The translations under genes and the position numbers were made by a program. Shown in pieces: positions 18,690-29,578 of a stretch of 64,000 bases of DNA; the stretch's first letter is position 1, and each line of letters starts with the position of its first letter. The notes under the pieces are model-generated. The model did not search any database, had not been told where the DNA came from, and was given only the letters and a program-made list of their open reading frames with translations. This DNA comes from Siphonodentalium dalli. Lineage: Eukaryota > Mollusca > Scaphopoda > Gadilida > Siphonodentaliidae. The stretch spans positions 41,266,106 to 41,330,105 of the forward strand of contig CP136063.1 in assembly GCA_032622095.1 (NCBI GenBank). The letters run 5' to 3'.

Positions 18690-20549
18690 CAATTCCCAAT
18701 CACAACACTTTGTTTTCTCTTGTCCCCTTTTTGCGACGTTTGGGATTTAGCACTCCCGGAAACGTCACGCGGAAGTTGTCAGCTGCTTCGGTTGTGTTGG
18801 ATTTTGCAGAGATGGTAGATTGCTGCAGTAATATCGCCGTGTTTGCCGGTCCATATTGCGTCAGAGTAGGGTTAGTGTTTAAACCGTGCCTGACACCGCG
18901 CTGTTGACAAAAGTGATTCTCTACTATATCACTGTTGAAGTTTGCCGGAACAATACTGTTGTCTCCGTTCAGGACAAGTCTGAACAGAGCAATGGTTCTT
19001 TTCATGGTCGAACATATGCCTTGTCTGGTTTCGTCTGAGAACAAATTTTTATTTGCACTATAAATTTCATTTTCTTTGACACTGTTCTCCCACGATTCGA
19101 TGAAGTCAATTACTGTGTCAAGTTCGGAAATTTGTTCATCATTTGCTGATGTGATTGGTCTAGTGTCGGTGAAGAAAATTATTAGTTTGGACGTAGCATC
19201 CAAATTGTTGAGGACAGTTTTTCCGGTTTTTCCTGGTTTTTCAAGAGATTCTGAGTAGCCTTTCATGAGATACAGCATATTGGAATCTAACACATCAATG
19301 GCCAGTTTATTTCTCATTTTTGTATACAGATGTTAATGATATGTGTTCCTGAGTGAGATGGTTGTGTATTTGAAGTCCTTTGATGAAATTGAAACGGAAA
19401 GCAGATTCCTACTGATCCCAGACAACATCTTTGCCATGTAGAATCAAATATTTGCCATTACATGATTTGTTCTTCTGCCTGCTATGTTCGATATTATTCC
19501 TAATCTTTTTGATTGTGTGCATAGGATCTTTTATGACTGCTAATGGCTTATTTGACTTGAAGGCATTGCGTGTGATAAAATTGCAGTCTCTAAGCTCTCC
19601 TGGAAATAACAAATGCATGCACGATCGATTTATCGACGCGCCATCAAACATTATATAATTTACATTAAATTGGTAGTCGTCACAAGCGCCGATGATGTCC
19701 AAAATTATGTTTACTAATTGGAACGCTGTTGCAGTTGAGGTACCATAATGCGCCACAGGCCACCTGAACCCTTCATTCCCCTTAAAGATGACCTGTAGCC
19801 ATTACTACCTTCTGGCCGTTTTGGATATAATTCACCATGTTGTTAATGGGAGCAACGTCTGTCGCCCCGACGATCCTATACTGCAGATTGTCTTGGATGG
19901 CCATCTCATCTAACACCAAACCCCCACACACGCCAGATTTGGATATGTTTTTCTTTTTCGCTTCCGATGCCATCCATTTATTATTGTCATGGTTGATGCC
20001 TGGCATCTGCTTGATGGAATTTTTATAATACGACAGGAGACGTTGGGACGGGAGGATGAAGTATCCGCTATCTTGGATCTCCCGATAAGCGTTTGGAGAC
20101 CGTTGGTATATTGCCAAACAAATGCTTATTAATCTTGGATTCCAACGTCTCCCTCGTGGATCGTTTGTGTTGGTGTTTCTTAGTTGATCCCTAATGAACA
20201 TTTTTAACCCCTCCGGTATTTGTTGTTCTAAAATTTTATTCGCAATGACTCGGAGGTCGGTGTCGTCCTCTTCATTGAGTGGTAAGGTATATTTTGAACG
20301 CTGTGGATAAATGAATAATACAATAATTTAAATTGACTGTAGAACAAACGTGTATTAAAGATAATCTGTCGATTCCTGAACTGCACTATGAAAAGGACAC
20401 AATGCATGCACTGATAACTTCACCATTCATTCTAAAAAAAACAGGTAGAAATAAACTTGATACGATGCGGTGCAATACTCCGGGAGTGCTAAATCCTAAA
20501 CGTCGCAAAAAGGGGACAAGAGAAAACAAAGTGTTGTGATTGGGAATTG
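18690..20549 (-). mobile_element. P-element-like transposon, copy 1
   Basis: An imperfect inverted repeat of about 70 bp starting CAATTCCCAATCACAACACT bounds the element at 18690 and 20549. It encloses a P-type transposase in several frames. On the left, this repeat contains the last codons of the transposase (FPGVLNPKRRKKGTRENKVL), so the same peptide is mirrored at the other end. No clear 8 bp target duplication is seen, so the true ends may lie further out. Confidence 0.6.
18700..20301 (-). pseudogene. P-element-type transposase, copy 1
   Basis: Read from about 20301, where TCCACAG looks like a 3' splice site, the first part (to 19782) has the P-transposase motif SGVCGGLVLDEMAIQDNLQY. The second (19409-19756) has MFDGASINR and KPLAVIKDPMHTIKKIRNNI, the conserved D-P-H-x-x-K-x-x-R-N block. 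The third (18700-19317) has the C-terminal helices and NSDIVENHFCQQRGVRHGLN, like the family's SDxVEN/FFxxxRxxG block. No N-terminal THAP finger is found. A stop (GATCAGTAG near 19404), a frameshift near 19317 and another near 19790 break the frame. The first two are shared with copy 2, so it was dead before the duplication. Confidence 0.8.
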
Positions 20550-20769
20550 GCAGTAGTTGTTCATCGCTCTGCATTTTTCACCCCTGGTCAAGTGGTCCTG
20601 CTGTAATGTGATATAATGCGGGTAGGTCCCGCTGGATTGCTATGATGCTGTTAGGTCAGACACAAATTTACCCTGACATTTTCTTGCAGCAAACGCAGCG
20701 GCTTAGATGGCGATGATTGAGCTCTAACAGAACAGTATTAGTCTCTTTGGTTCAAGTGAATTCAGAGTA

Positions 20770-20936
20770 CAGTAATGCCCTAAGTAATCAACCTCGTAAC
20801 CAAAGCAGAATTATGGGTAACTTTTCAGGATTTAGTCGGAAATATGGCTTGTTGCCATTCATCGGAAAGCTCTCGCCGAGAAAAGTTACCCATAATTCTG
20901 CTTTGGTTAAGAGGTCGATTACTTAGGGCATTACTG
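20770..20936. mobile_element. pogo/mariner-like MITE, copy 1
   Basis: A 167 bp element flanked by TA (20768-20769, 20937-20938). Its inverted ends of about 58 bp start CAGTAATGCCCTAAGTAATC; CAGT followed by a TA target is typical of Tc1/mariner/pogo elements. The short centre contains no gene. Confidence 0.9.
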
Positions 20937-21107
20937 TACTCTTGCTCTAAGTAGTGTTATTATAAATTTTACACAGTACAAATGGGCAGCACAATTGTAT
21001 TCTTATACATTAAGGGGGAATATATGCAATGGTTCACATTAGCAGAGTGATTACATGTCTCCGAGTATATTCATAAGACTTTGTGTATAGAGTGTCTGCG
21101 AGTAACA

Positions 21108-21300
21108 ACCAGGCTGGGTTATCTCCCTTAATCTGCCTGTGGACGACACATACATCAGAGCCTTATTCACCAATGAGGATGGGTTATCTCCCTTAATCTG
21201 CCTGTGGACGACACATACATCAGTCTTATTTAAACACCTATCTGGGTTATCTCCCTTCATCTGGATGACATACTTCAGAGCCTTATTCAGATGACACAGT
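21108..21300. repeat. Short tandem repeats at the copy 1/copy 2 junction
   Basis: GGGTTATCTCCCTTAATCTG followed by CCTGTGGACGACACATACATCAG occurs twice (about 21117 and 21181), then in a shorter form (GGGTTATCTCCCTTCATCTG at 21243, with GACATACTTCAGAGCC). The same triplet is at about 48459-48620. Copy 1's left edge retains only the last unit (TTAATCTGGACGACATAC at 269), so the piggyBac-type insertion hit this repeat. It may also be a site of recombination between copies. Confidence 0.8.
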
Positions 21301-21303
21301 GAA

Positions 21304-21552
21304 CTAAAACTCATCGTTTATAAAAAGACAGTCACAACTCTTAGATGAGGATAGGGGACGTTTTCCGGCATCCACTTGGTCGGATGACTCGGGTAGCTGG
21401 GCCTCCAAGGGCCCTTCTACCTCTGCCCCGTCCACATACACTACACTCTGGATATCAGACGGGCTTGAGTAAAGGGCAGAGGCCTGTGCAGGCTCCGCCC
21501 TAGGGGCTTTTTCCTGCGCCCAAGCCCGTTTTTCCTCCTCCGAAATAGACAT
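21304..21552 (-). CDS. Small acidic ORF of unknown function, copy 2
   Basis: This is the copy 2 counterpart of the 82-residue ORF at 317-565. It differs by only two residues near the C-terminus (Gly to Cys and Asp to Glu), with the same start and stop. Conservation of the frame is consistent with coding, but also with a recent duplication; too few differences exist to tell. Confidence 0.4.
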   Translation of the reverse strand: MSISEEEKRAWAQEKAPRAEPAQASALYSSPSDIQSVVYVDGAEVEGPLEAQLPESSDQVDAGKRPLSSSKSCDCLFINDEF

Positions 21553-21819
21553 GTTTGTCAGTTAGTCTAGTTAGTCTTACTCTGGAAAGCAAAAGGCATA
21601 ATTTAGGTGCTGATCAGACAATAAGGGCAAAGATAATTATCAATCTTTTCTGCCTCCTGTTTAAACTTTATGCACCCCCCCCCCATGAAAGCAGTCTGTA
21701 CACTTGCCACATTGTATCATGAAACCCTCCTCGGGTTTATGCGAGATGGAAAATAAAGGAACAGGCAATCCTCATAGCTGAGAAAGAGCCCTTTGTCTTT
21801 CAATCCACGGTGGCAATAC

Positions 21820-23577
21820 CTAATCTTTACAATGGTTTTGTGATACCCATAATATATGAGCAGGTGGATGCACGCACCCCGGTCCAACATATAGAGGCAC
21901 CCCTGTCTTGAACTTCGATAGTGGAAACTTCACTAGTGATGTCCAGAGCAGTCTACCTTGCGGCAGTTTACAAAATGTCAGGATAGGAGTAACAAAAATA
22001 TAGAATATACGTCTAGACTCCCTTGGATTAACTGATCTATCAGCAACTTCCTCCTTTCCAGTAACACTAAGGAGATTGAACCTCACAGTATCAAAAAGAA
22101 CATTTAAACTTGGTTTCAGATTGTTTACCTTGGAAATAAGCTCATTCAAAACATGGCCTCGATGAAGCCTGAATGTGATGTCCCTGCATTCACGAACCTC
22201 ATCGTCGAATAACGTAGATTGCAGGAGTTCAGATAACGGATCATTTACAGTTGGTGTAATCTCTTCTGCAGATGAAAACCTGTGGTGGTCAAGATCCATG
22301 CTGATATCCAATTCAGCACTGCAGTCAAGATCCTCTGTTTTGTCATCGTGTTGCTTGCAGTCAAGATCCTCTGTTTTGTCATCGTGTTGCTTGCAGTCAA
22401 GATCATCTGTTTTGTCATCGGGTTGCTTGCTATCAAGATCATCTGTTTTGTCATCGGGTTGCTTGCAGTCAAGATCCTCTGTTTTGTCATCTGGTTGCTT
22501 GCAGTCAAGATCCTCTGTTTTGTCATCGGGTTGCTTGCTGTCAAGATCCTCTGTTTTGTCGTGTTGCTTGCTGTCAAGATCCTTTGTTTTGTCATCGGGT
22601 TGCTTGCTATCAAGATCCTTTGTTTTGTCATCGGGTTGCTTGCTGTCAAGATCCTCTGTTTTGTCATCGTGTTGCTTGCTGTCAAGATCCTCTGTTTTGT
22701 CATCGGGTTGCTTGCTGTCAAGATCCTCTGTTTTGTCATCGTGTTGCTTGCTGTCAAGATCCTCTGTTTTGTCATCGTGTTGCTTGCTGTCAAGATCCTC
22801 TGTTTTGTCATCGGGTTGCTTGCTGTCAAGATCCTCTGTTTTGTCATCGGGTTGCTTGCTGTCAAGATCCTCTGTTTTGTCATCGTGTTGCTTGCTGTCA
22901 AGATCCTTTGTTTTGTCATCGGGTTGCTTGCTATCAAGATCCTTTGTTTTGTCATCGGGTTGCTTGCTGTCAAGATCCTCTGTTTTGTCATCGGGTTGCT
23001 TGCTGTCAAGATCCTCTGTTTTGTCATCGTGTTGCTTGCTGTCAAGATCCTTTGTTTTGTCATCGGGTTGCTTGCTATCAAGATCCTTTGTTTTGTCATG
23101 GGGTTGCTTGCTGTCAAGATCCTCTGTTTTGTCATCGTGTTGCTTGCTGTCAAGATCCTCTGTTTTGTCATCGTGTTGCTTGCTGTCAAGATCCTCTGTT
23201 TTGTCATCGTGTTGCTTGCTGTCAAGATCCTCTGTTTTGTCATCGTGTTGCTTGCTGTCAAGATCATCTGTTTTGTCATCGTGTTGCTTGCTGTCAAGAT
23301 CCTCTGTTTTGTCATCGGGATGCTTGCTGTCAAGATCCTGTGTTTTGTCATCGTGTTGCTTGCTGTCAAGATCCTCTGTTTTGTCATCGTGTTGCTTGCT
23401 GTCAAGATCCTCCTCGTCGTGTTGCTCTTCAACTGCATTTTGACTGCTTAAGTAGAATTTCAGAATTCCAATTTTATACAGCTGGTAACAATCTGCTACT
23501 GTAACGTCATTTGGAACTCTCTGTTCCTTAGGCCACACAAAGTTAATTTCCTGTTTCTCAAAGGATTTTTTTTTCAA
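21820..23577 (-). CDS. Acidic 12-residue-repeat gene, copy 2
   Basis: The 585-residue ORF has the same N-terminus and C-terminal region as the copy 1 ORF but about 30 repeat units. The units use mostly Ser and the DKTE form, where copy 1 has many Cys and DKTD units. One unit has lost a residue (HDKT), so all length changes kept the frame. The C-terminus continues past the copy 1 stop to QNHCKD. Part of the C-terminal region resembles the beginning of a HECT-like domain, but no catalytic HECT Cys is present. Function unknown; it could be a single exon or a TE-associated gene. Confidence 0.45.
   Translation of the reverse strand: MKKKSFEKQEINFVWPKEQRVPNDVTVADCYQLYKIGILKFYLSSQNAVEEQHDEEDLDSKQHDDKTEDLDSKQHDDKTQDLDSKHPDDKTEDLDSKQHDDKTDDLDSKQHDDKTEDLDSKQHDDKTEDLDSKQHDDKTEDLDSKQHDDKTEDLDSKQPHDKTKDLDSKQPDDKTKDLDSKQHDDKTEDLDSKQPDDKTEDLDSKQPDDKTKDLDSKQPDDKTKDLDSKQHDDKTEDLDSKQPDDKTEDLDSKQPDDKTEDLDSKQHDDKTEDLDSKQHDDKTEDLDSKQPDDKTEDLDSKQHDDKTEDLDSKQPDDKTKDLDSKQPDDKTKDLDSKQHDKTEDLDSKQPDDKTEDLDCKQPDDKTEDLDCKQPDDKTDDLDSKQPDDKTDDLDCKQHDDKTEDLDCKQHDDKTEDLDCSAELDISMDLDHHRFSSAEEITPTVNDPLSELLQSTLFDDEVRECRDITFRLHRGHVLNELISKVNNLKPSLNVLFDTVRFNLLSVTGKEEVADRSVNPRESRRIFYIFVTPILTFCKLPQGRLLWTSLVKFPLSKFKTGVPLYVGPGCVHPPAHILWVSQNHCKD
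22321..23413. repeat. 36 bp coding minisatellite, copy 2
   Basis: About 30 units of the same 36 bp repeat as at 1333-1743, with H/P and E/D/K/Q variants interspersed. Runs of variants recur as blocks (for example paired units encoding KDLDSKQ), which suggests multi-unit duplication rather than single-unit slippage. Confidence 0.95.
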
Positions 23578-23857
23578 ACCCAGCAGGCAGGCAGGTTTGT
23601 ATATAATGTTTTTATGACTAAAATTTGCCAGCAGGCAGGTTTTTATATCTACTTTTTATGACAAAATGTTACCGGCAGGCAGGTTTTTACATATGTAATA
23701 CCATTGTTTTATTAAAAACTTTAATTTTGAACATTAAACAACCTGTAGTTTTCACATATGCATATAACAATTATAAGAAACAGAAGAATTAAACAAATGA
23801 GATTAGAGACGATCATATACAAGTTAAACTTTGTATGGATAAATCTTTATATTTTAA

Positions 23858-24327
23858 AGGTACTCAATCCGATCAGAGGGTCCCCATCTCAACAGATTCC
23901 AACAACAACAATCCGATCAGAGGGTCCTATATTACTATTTCTTTGGCTTTGGGGGTAAAAAATATTTGATTCGAGTCGAGCAACCCATCAAACAAAGCTC
24001 AGAGTTATTAGATATTGATTTTTGAAATTTTTTATTTTCTCGAGATGAGTACTAATAATTGCCCTTAACTTTGTAATCTGCTCGAGATGTGTACACAAAA
24101 ACACTATTCAAACAGACAAGGATGGATAACTCTAAAATCAAGTGGTAATAATAACGCAATTTTGACTGTGTTCTGGGCCAGAAAGAATAGAAATAACGAA
24201 ACTTCAAATATCGATATCTGATCACCCTGAGCTTTGATTGGTAGGTTCCTCGACTCGAATAAATTATTTTTTACCCCCAAAGCCAAAGAAATAGTAATAT
24301 AGGACCCTCTGATCGGATTGAGTACCT
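23858..24327. mobile_element. TTAA-flanked MITE, copy 2
   Basis: This 470 bp element occupies the position orthologous to 2190-2660, with TTAA at 23854-23857 and 24328-24331. It was present before the duplication. Just right of it copy 2 lacks about 23 bases that copy 1 has, between short ATCA repeats. Confidence 0.8.
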
Positions 24328-24660
24328 TTAATCATTTTCGAGTGCAATGTGTGAATTATGTGACCATATCAGATTTTGCATGGTTACGTTTGGTTACTTT
24401 AATAAAATGTTTATTTGGATATTTATTATTTTATATATTATGAAATATGAAATTTAATGTAGTATCACATGTTTCCACTTGTATTTGATACTCCCAAAAA
24501 AGAAAATAGGCAAACATATTTATATGGAACTCAGACTCAGAAATAAGTACATTGTACTTTCAAATGCCAAGATTTAGTTTAATACAATGCCAAATGCCAA
24601 GATTGTTCATGTAAAACCATGAACTTTGCAAAGAGGAGAAATCCTGACAAAACATACTAT

Positions 24661-27600
24661 CTATCCCTTTTTACCTTTCTTGCCACCGAGATTCCCCTTA
24701 CTATTAGCCGCCCTCTTTCTCCTCTGAATAATAGGAAATTTGACAAGACACCCATTACACTGTGGGAAAACCCCTTCTGTTTTTACAAGATCATCACCTG
24801 AACCACATTTGACGCAGATATCCACGAAACACTTTGAACTGTAATAAGCAGTTTCTATATCATCTTGGCATTTGAATGGTCTAATGAATAGCTTCCTGAG
24901 TATACTGCTAACTTGAGGAGCTTTATCTGATATAAGATCATGGATATCTGCTCCACAACTGTATTCATAGAACTGTATGAATTTATTTAGAGTGCCTTTC
25001 TCCGATATTATAAATTGCGATTTGCTGTGCATGACACGAGGTTTCATGCATTCCGTGCAAGTTGCTGTTTCCCTTACGTTGCTAGCAGTATGGCCTGACA
25101 AGGGAAATGGTGGCTTTACACTAGACATACTTGGAGTACTGGTCTTAAGAAATGATGGCCTTTCACTTTCAGATGTTTGCACCTTACCATACAATTGTTG
25201 AAAGGTTTTATAATGTTCCCCAGAGTCATCTGCCATTGGATCGGGAAAGTTGTGTAAGGTAGAAAAGATGTGCTCTGGAAGACGAGGTGGTGCACACATC
25301 TGACAAGTAGATTTGCCACATTTCTTAACACAAAAATAATACTTTGTAGACGCACAACAATGCTCCATGAACATTTTAAGTGACATTTTGCCCTTGAGCT
25401 GACTTGCGGATTGATCGGTAGCTGATATTGATGTATCTAATTCCTGTACACATTTCCACAATTCTTCAATATCATTATCACTAGCGGCACAGAAACATTT
25501 GTATGGTTTATCTTTGAGGGATAACCTCTTAATCAGACTCTCAATGTTTTAACATCTTTGAGGCTTGCACCCACTGCTTCATGGAGGCCTTCCACTTTAC
25601 TAGCAGCGTTACGTACAGCTTTCATGGTATTACATGAACGCAGTACCTTCTCAAAATCACTACTGGTCTCTGCCCTCATGAGACCAACACAATTGAGCGC
25701 AATATTAATGGAGGACATTATCCTTTCGGGGGGATTCCTCCAGGAAGCATTGGGTGCGGTTCTCAGGGCCACAAGATAATCAAGGTCATGTTTCTTAAAC
25801 AAACAAATCAAAGAGGCCTTGACACTTAAAAAATTAGTTCGGTGATCAGGGCCACCGTCTTGTGTGCAACAGCAAGATCGGTTTAATGGAATCATCTGGA
25901 ACGGTGTCATAAAGAATCGCTGAAAGTTTAGTCATGTGGCGCATGGGACTCGAGGCCTCGAATATGTGGTCTTTTATGCCAACATGTATCTGCCCACGGT
26001 AAAACGAACCATCGATATTCTCTGGGATGTCGATGTTCATTATAACGCTCGGAATTACGCTCATCTTTGCGAAATCATGATCAGACACAGCAAACACCTT
26101 GTTTTCCGCTACTACGACCTGACGTCCCCTTTCGACGGCTGCCAATGGATTTCCTGGTTCCCCAACTTTGCAAAAATGCTTGTCGTCCATACATATAAAG
26201 TTCACATCAGACCGATACATGATCGCCATTTCACGCTGGTAACGGAAGAGTGCAGCACAATAATGGTCATCAATGTGCTTCTTGCGGAAACATCTGGACT
26301 GGACCATGAACTTCAGTCCAAGTTTACCTGTATATTGACTTGATGCAACCGCCCACGGATTCTTTGGGGCAAATTGAAAGCGAAGCCATTGCTCACTGGG
26401 GATAGGAGTACCATCAGGGCACAGCTTGGACACCTCTCTGTGAAGATCGGGCACTGACATGGCCGTAGCCATGTATGTTAACTTATCGTGTCTTCTTTCT
26501 TGGCATGCCTCGCCTACAACATTTGATATGTATTGCTGACACTTTTCGAAAAATATAGAATATTTCGATGGTTGTCCTTCATTGTGTGACCTCAAGTCCG
26601 TTACAATATCCGGGTCTTCAAGCGAGAATGCTCGATTAACTCGGGAATCAACATCTTTACAGCTTTTGTCAGAATTCACTGAATTGTCGCCGGATAGACG
26701 TTTATATATCCATCTCAGGTAACCACTGTTGACATTTATCCGTAGTCGCCCACACATTCTGATAAATGTAGTTCTCATCGCCCTTGTATGATAGATAGGT
26801 ATTGTGATTTTAACTTGGTTATGATATGTGTGTTCGTTGAGAGCTGTTCACTGTCGTCGGAACAGGTATCAGGCTTCCACAGGTAGTGGTATGTCCCTAG
26901 ATTATTCCTGTAGCAGTAGGAATACATGAATGCAGACACTGGAAACATTTCCCTGATATATCGCAAATAATGTTGCCTCTCCTGATTATTTTCGGGGGTG
27001 AATTCATCAAGACATATGGGTTCACCAACAGACGCATTCTGCAGTGCATCTGCAAGAGTCTTATACCTGACCACAAATGTTGGTTTAATTACGGACTTAG
27101 GTGTGATTTGGCACAAATCCTCAGCATCGTTTTGATCACGTACCGGCTGTGTGGCTTCATGGTTCTCCCCAACAACCAACCTTTGTTTGTGTAGATAGGC
27201 CGCATACTTTTGTAGTGAGTCCGTCAGCGTAATCACAATACTTTTGACTTCAGCCCAACACTGTCTTTGTATGAACGGTTGCTCTAGCATTGCTGCCAAC
27301 TGACCACTATACTCAAGCAACTTTGATTGCTCCAACACCGGAAGCTTATGCTTCGATCGTCTTGGATCATGCAGACTGAAGAGCCCGTTTAATTCTTCTG
27401 GTACTTGGCACGACCGATCACAGAGTTTTCCACGGTGTGGATCTATGTACCATACGACGTTACAAATTAATTGTACAAAATTCTTGCCAATGACTTCAAC
27501 ACTTTGTGATGAAAAGCCGAGATTCCTTGAGGCGAGAAATGCAATAAACTTTGAAGTTAATTCGTCCCGGTTATTGCGTTTGTCCAACTTGATTTTCGGC

Positions 27601-27881
27601 CACACTCTTCTTTCCTCCATTAGAATAGAGAATGCAGAATGTTCATTTGTTGTCAATATTGGTATATCTGGAGCATCATCCAGCAAATTAGGAGCAGGTT
27701 TAATATTTATCCTGAAGTAGCGTCCAAAGATATCAGCCACCTGATATCCGACCAGTTCCTGCGACACCTGTTTCCTGTAGACATATACACTGTCGGTTAC
27801 CCGTTTAGGTTCGTACATTCCAAGATGGCGGCCAAGTAAACTAGATAAACGGTAATTGTATATATTGTCTCCAAGCATCAA
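24661..27881 (-). pseudogene. DDE-like, zinc-ribbon transposase-like gene (unclassified family), copy 2
   Basis: The counterpart of 3018-6237, with different lesions. The first 368 residues (27881-26775) are open where copy 1 has two stops. A 1 bp loss near 26805, a 1 bp gain near 25860 (CGTCTTGTGTG against CGTCTGTGTG) and a 4 bp loss near 25545 then shift the frame. The junction into the C-terminal zinc-ribbon part (near 25490) is in frame here and broken in copy 1. The acidic motifs MDDKH, DGGPDH and PPERIMS remain. The 5' end overlaps the left arm of the foldback at 27771-28474, so the true start may be the Met of LGMYEPKRVTD or upstream. Confidence 0.6.
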
Positions 27882-28474
27882 TTAACGACATCTTTCGGTG
27901 ATACACCTTTAAACACTTGTGTAGGAATGTGTATGCCCAACATGCGTTTCGCACGACAGGCATGTGAATTGTTGTATTTGGCGTGTCAAGTCGTCATAAG
28001 TTTTCGAAATTTTATCGAGGTTGGGAAATGTTCGCTTTTTCTTATTTTGTTTTGCCCTGGGCTCATGGATCCGCAAATTTATGTTTTGTTGTGGGTAGAT
28101 TAGGTTACCACACATCTTCGGAATGCAAAACCGACGATATTTTTATTGTCTAACTCCGAAAAACGACCTTTGAAAATTTCAAAATTTACATGTTCAGATT
28201 CGCAATATTCCCGATAAAATTTCTAAAACTTCTGACTACTTTACAGGCCAAATACAACAATTCACATGCATGTCGTACGAAATGCATGCTACGTATGTGT
28301 TGGGCATACACATCCCTACATAAGTGTTTAAAGGTGTATCGCCGAAAGATGTCGTTAATTGATGCTTGGAGACAATATACACAATTACCGTTTATCTTGT
28401 TTACTTGGCGCCGCCATCTTGGAATGTACGAACCTAAACGGGTAACCGACAGTGTATATGTCTACAGGAAAAAA
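27771..28474. repeat. Foldback over the 5' end of the DDE-like gene, copy 2
   Basis: Same structure as 6133-6834, with the same arm lengths and a similar spacer, so it formed before the tandem duplication. The right arm again preserves the mirrored 5' coding segment up to YVYRK. Confidence 0.85.
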
Positions 28475-28623
28475 TAACAACTTCGAGCTGGTAATACGCG
28501 AAAACTACTGTATAGTAGTATATATGTTCGAAAAAAAAGTCTAATCTTTTCAAACAATGAATCACATCAGAAATTCAGAATTTATTCAACCACGGAAAGT
28601 ATATATATATATATATACGTATA

Positions 28624-28747
28624 TACATGATAATTCTTATGTTATTATAATTATGGCACATTTATCTGAGCTTCGAAATATATATATATGCTTAATGAAG
28701 CTCAGATAAATGTGCCATAATTATAATAACATAAGAATTATCATGTA
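28624..28747. repeat. Near-perfect palindrome, copy 2
   Basis: Counterpart of 6984-7107 with the arms still nearly perfectly paired in both copies. Such long palindromes usually decay quickly, so it is either young or maintained by arm-to-arm conversion. Confidence 0.9.
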
Positions 28748-28945
28748 CATACGTCGAACTCCTCAAATGAATCACGTCAGAATTTTTTCAACCACGGAAA
28801 GTATGTAAGCAACCAAATATATCAATAGATTGTTGACAAATTCGAGATCAACTTGAAATTAAAGTGTAAGTATTCGTGTGTTACCAGTTCGCAGTCAGAT
28901 TTTTTGTATAGAGGGGACTGTTTTCCTGGAACGCACAGTGCCATA

Positions 28946-29288
28946 CCGCTATTCTCAAAGTGATTGACCAGAAAAACGGGGTGATACCCCGGTCATGACC
29001 GCGGTGATACCGGTAATAAACGGTAGCGGTATCACGACGGTCATGGCATGGAGTTACGGTATTGGGCGATAATGATACCGTGGTCTTTTAGCGGGCACCG
29101 CATTAATTTTGTTGAATACCGCGGTGATTTTCATGGAACTCTTTTAGGGGAGGTATTTACTCACACATACTTGTTCGCGTTAACAAGCGGTATCAGTACC
29201 GTGGTATTGGAGGATACCGCGGTATAGTACCGCCATATTAACGGGGTGACACCACATTATTGGTGGTCAATTACTTTAAGTATAGCGG
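28946..29288. mobile_element. TA-flanked MITE, copy 2 only (insertion A)
   Basis: A 343 bp insertion sits between a duplicated TA (28944-28945 and 29289-29290). Its inverted ends start CCGCTATTCTCAAAGTGATT on the left and CCGCTATACTTAAAGTAATT on the right, about 24 bp in all and ending in TTGACC. The interior is rich in ACCGCGGT-like motifs. Copy 1 has the empty site (GTGCCATATATATG near 7299). The TA target fits a Tc1/mariner-related non-autonomous element, but the ends match no family I recognise. Confidence 0.9.
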
Positions 29289-29471
29289 TATATATGATTT
29301 TGAAAATAAATTATCACCTATATTGTAATCGAAACAATGCGCGGAAGATACTACCGTGCATGCGAATAAAACAATAAAAATCTTACAAAATCGCGACTAA
29401 AGACCTACTACATGTAATATATTTTATTCATATATTCAACAGTAATAATTTTTTGTCATATTAAAACTTAC

Positions 29472-29578
29472 CCGTCATTAGAAAGCTGGCGTTTAACTGC
29501 TATTGTCTGAAGACCACGCTGCTTTAAAATGACGATCTTGTGACGAATGGAGAGAGGGACGCGAACACCACCAGCCAT
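29472..29578 (-). CDS. First exon of a helix-turn-helix protein, copy 2
   Basis: Same 107 bp exon as 7484-7590, with the donor ACTTAC (minus GTAAGT) at 29466-29471 conserved and one Asp to Asn change near the end. Again no partner exon is recognised. Confidence 0.4.

Larger units (their letters stand above)
269..21255. repeat. Tandem segmental duplication, copy 1
   Basis: This 21.0 kb segment aligns in order to 21256-48598, with many stretches of hundreds of bases nearly identical. The offset at the left end is 20987 bases. Against copy 2 it lacks two TA-flanked MITEs, a 2.58 kb element and a hAT/MULE block. It has a private 1.48 kb TTA-flanked insertion and a shorter gypsy-derived minisatellite. 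Its left edge is defined by the inserted element at 1-268, so it is not a proven duplication breakpoint. Confidence 0.95.
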
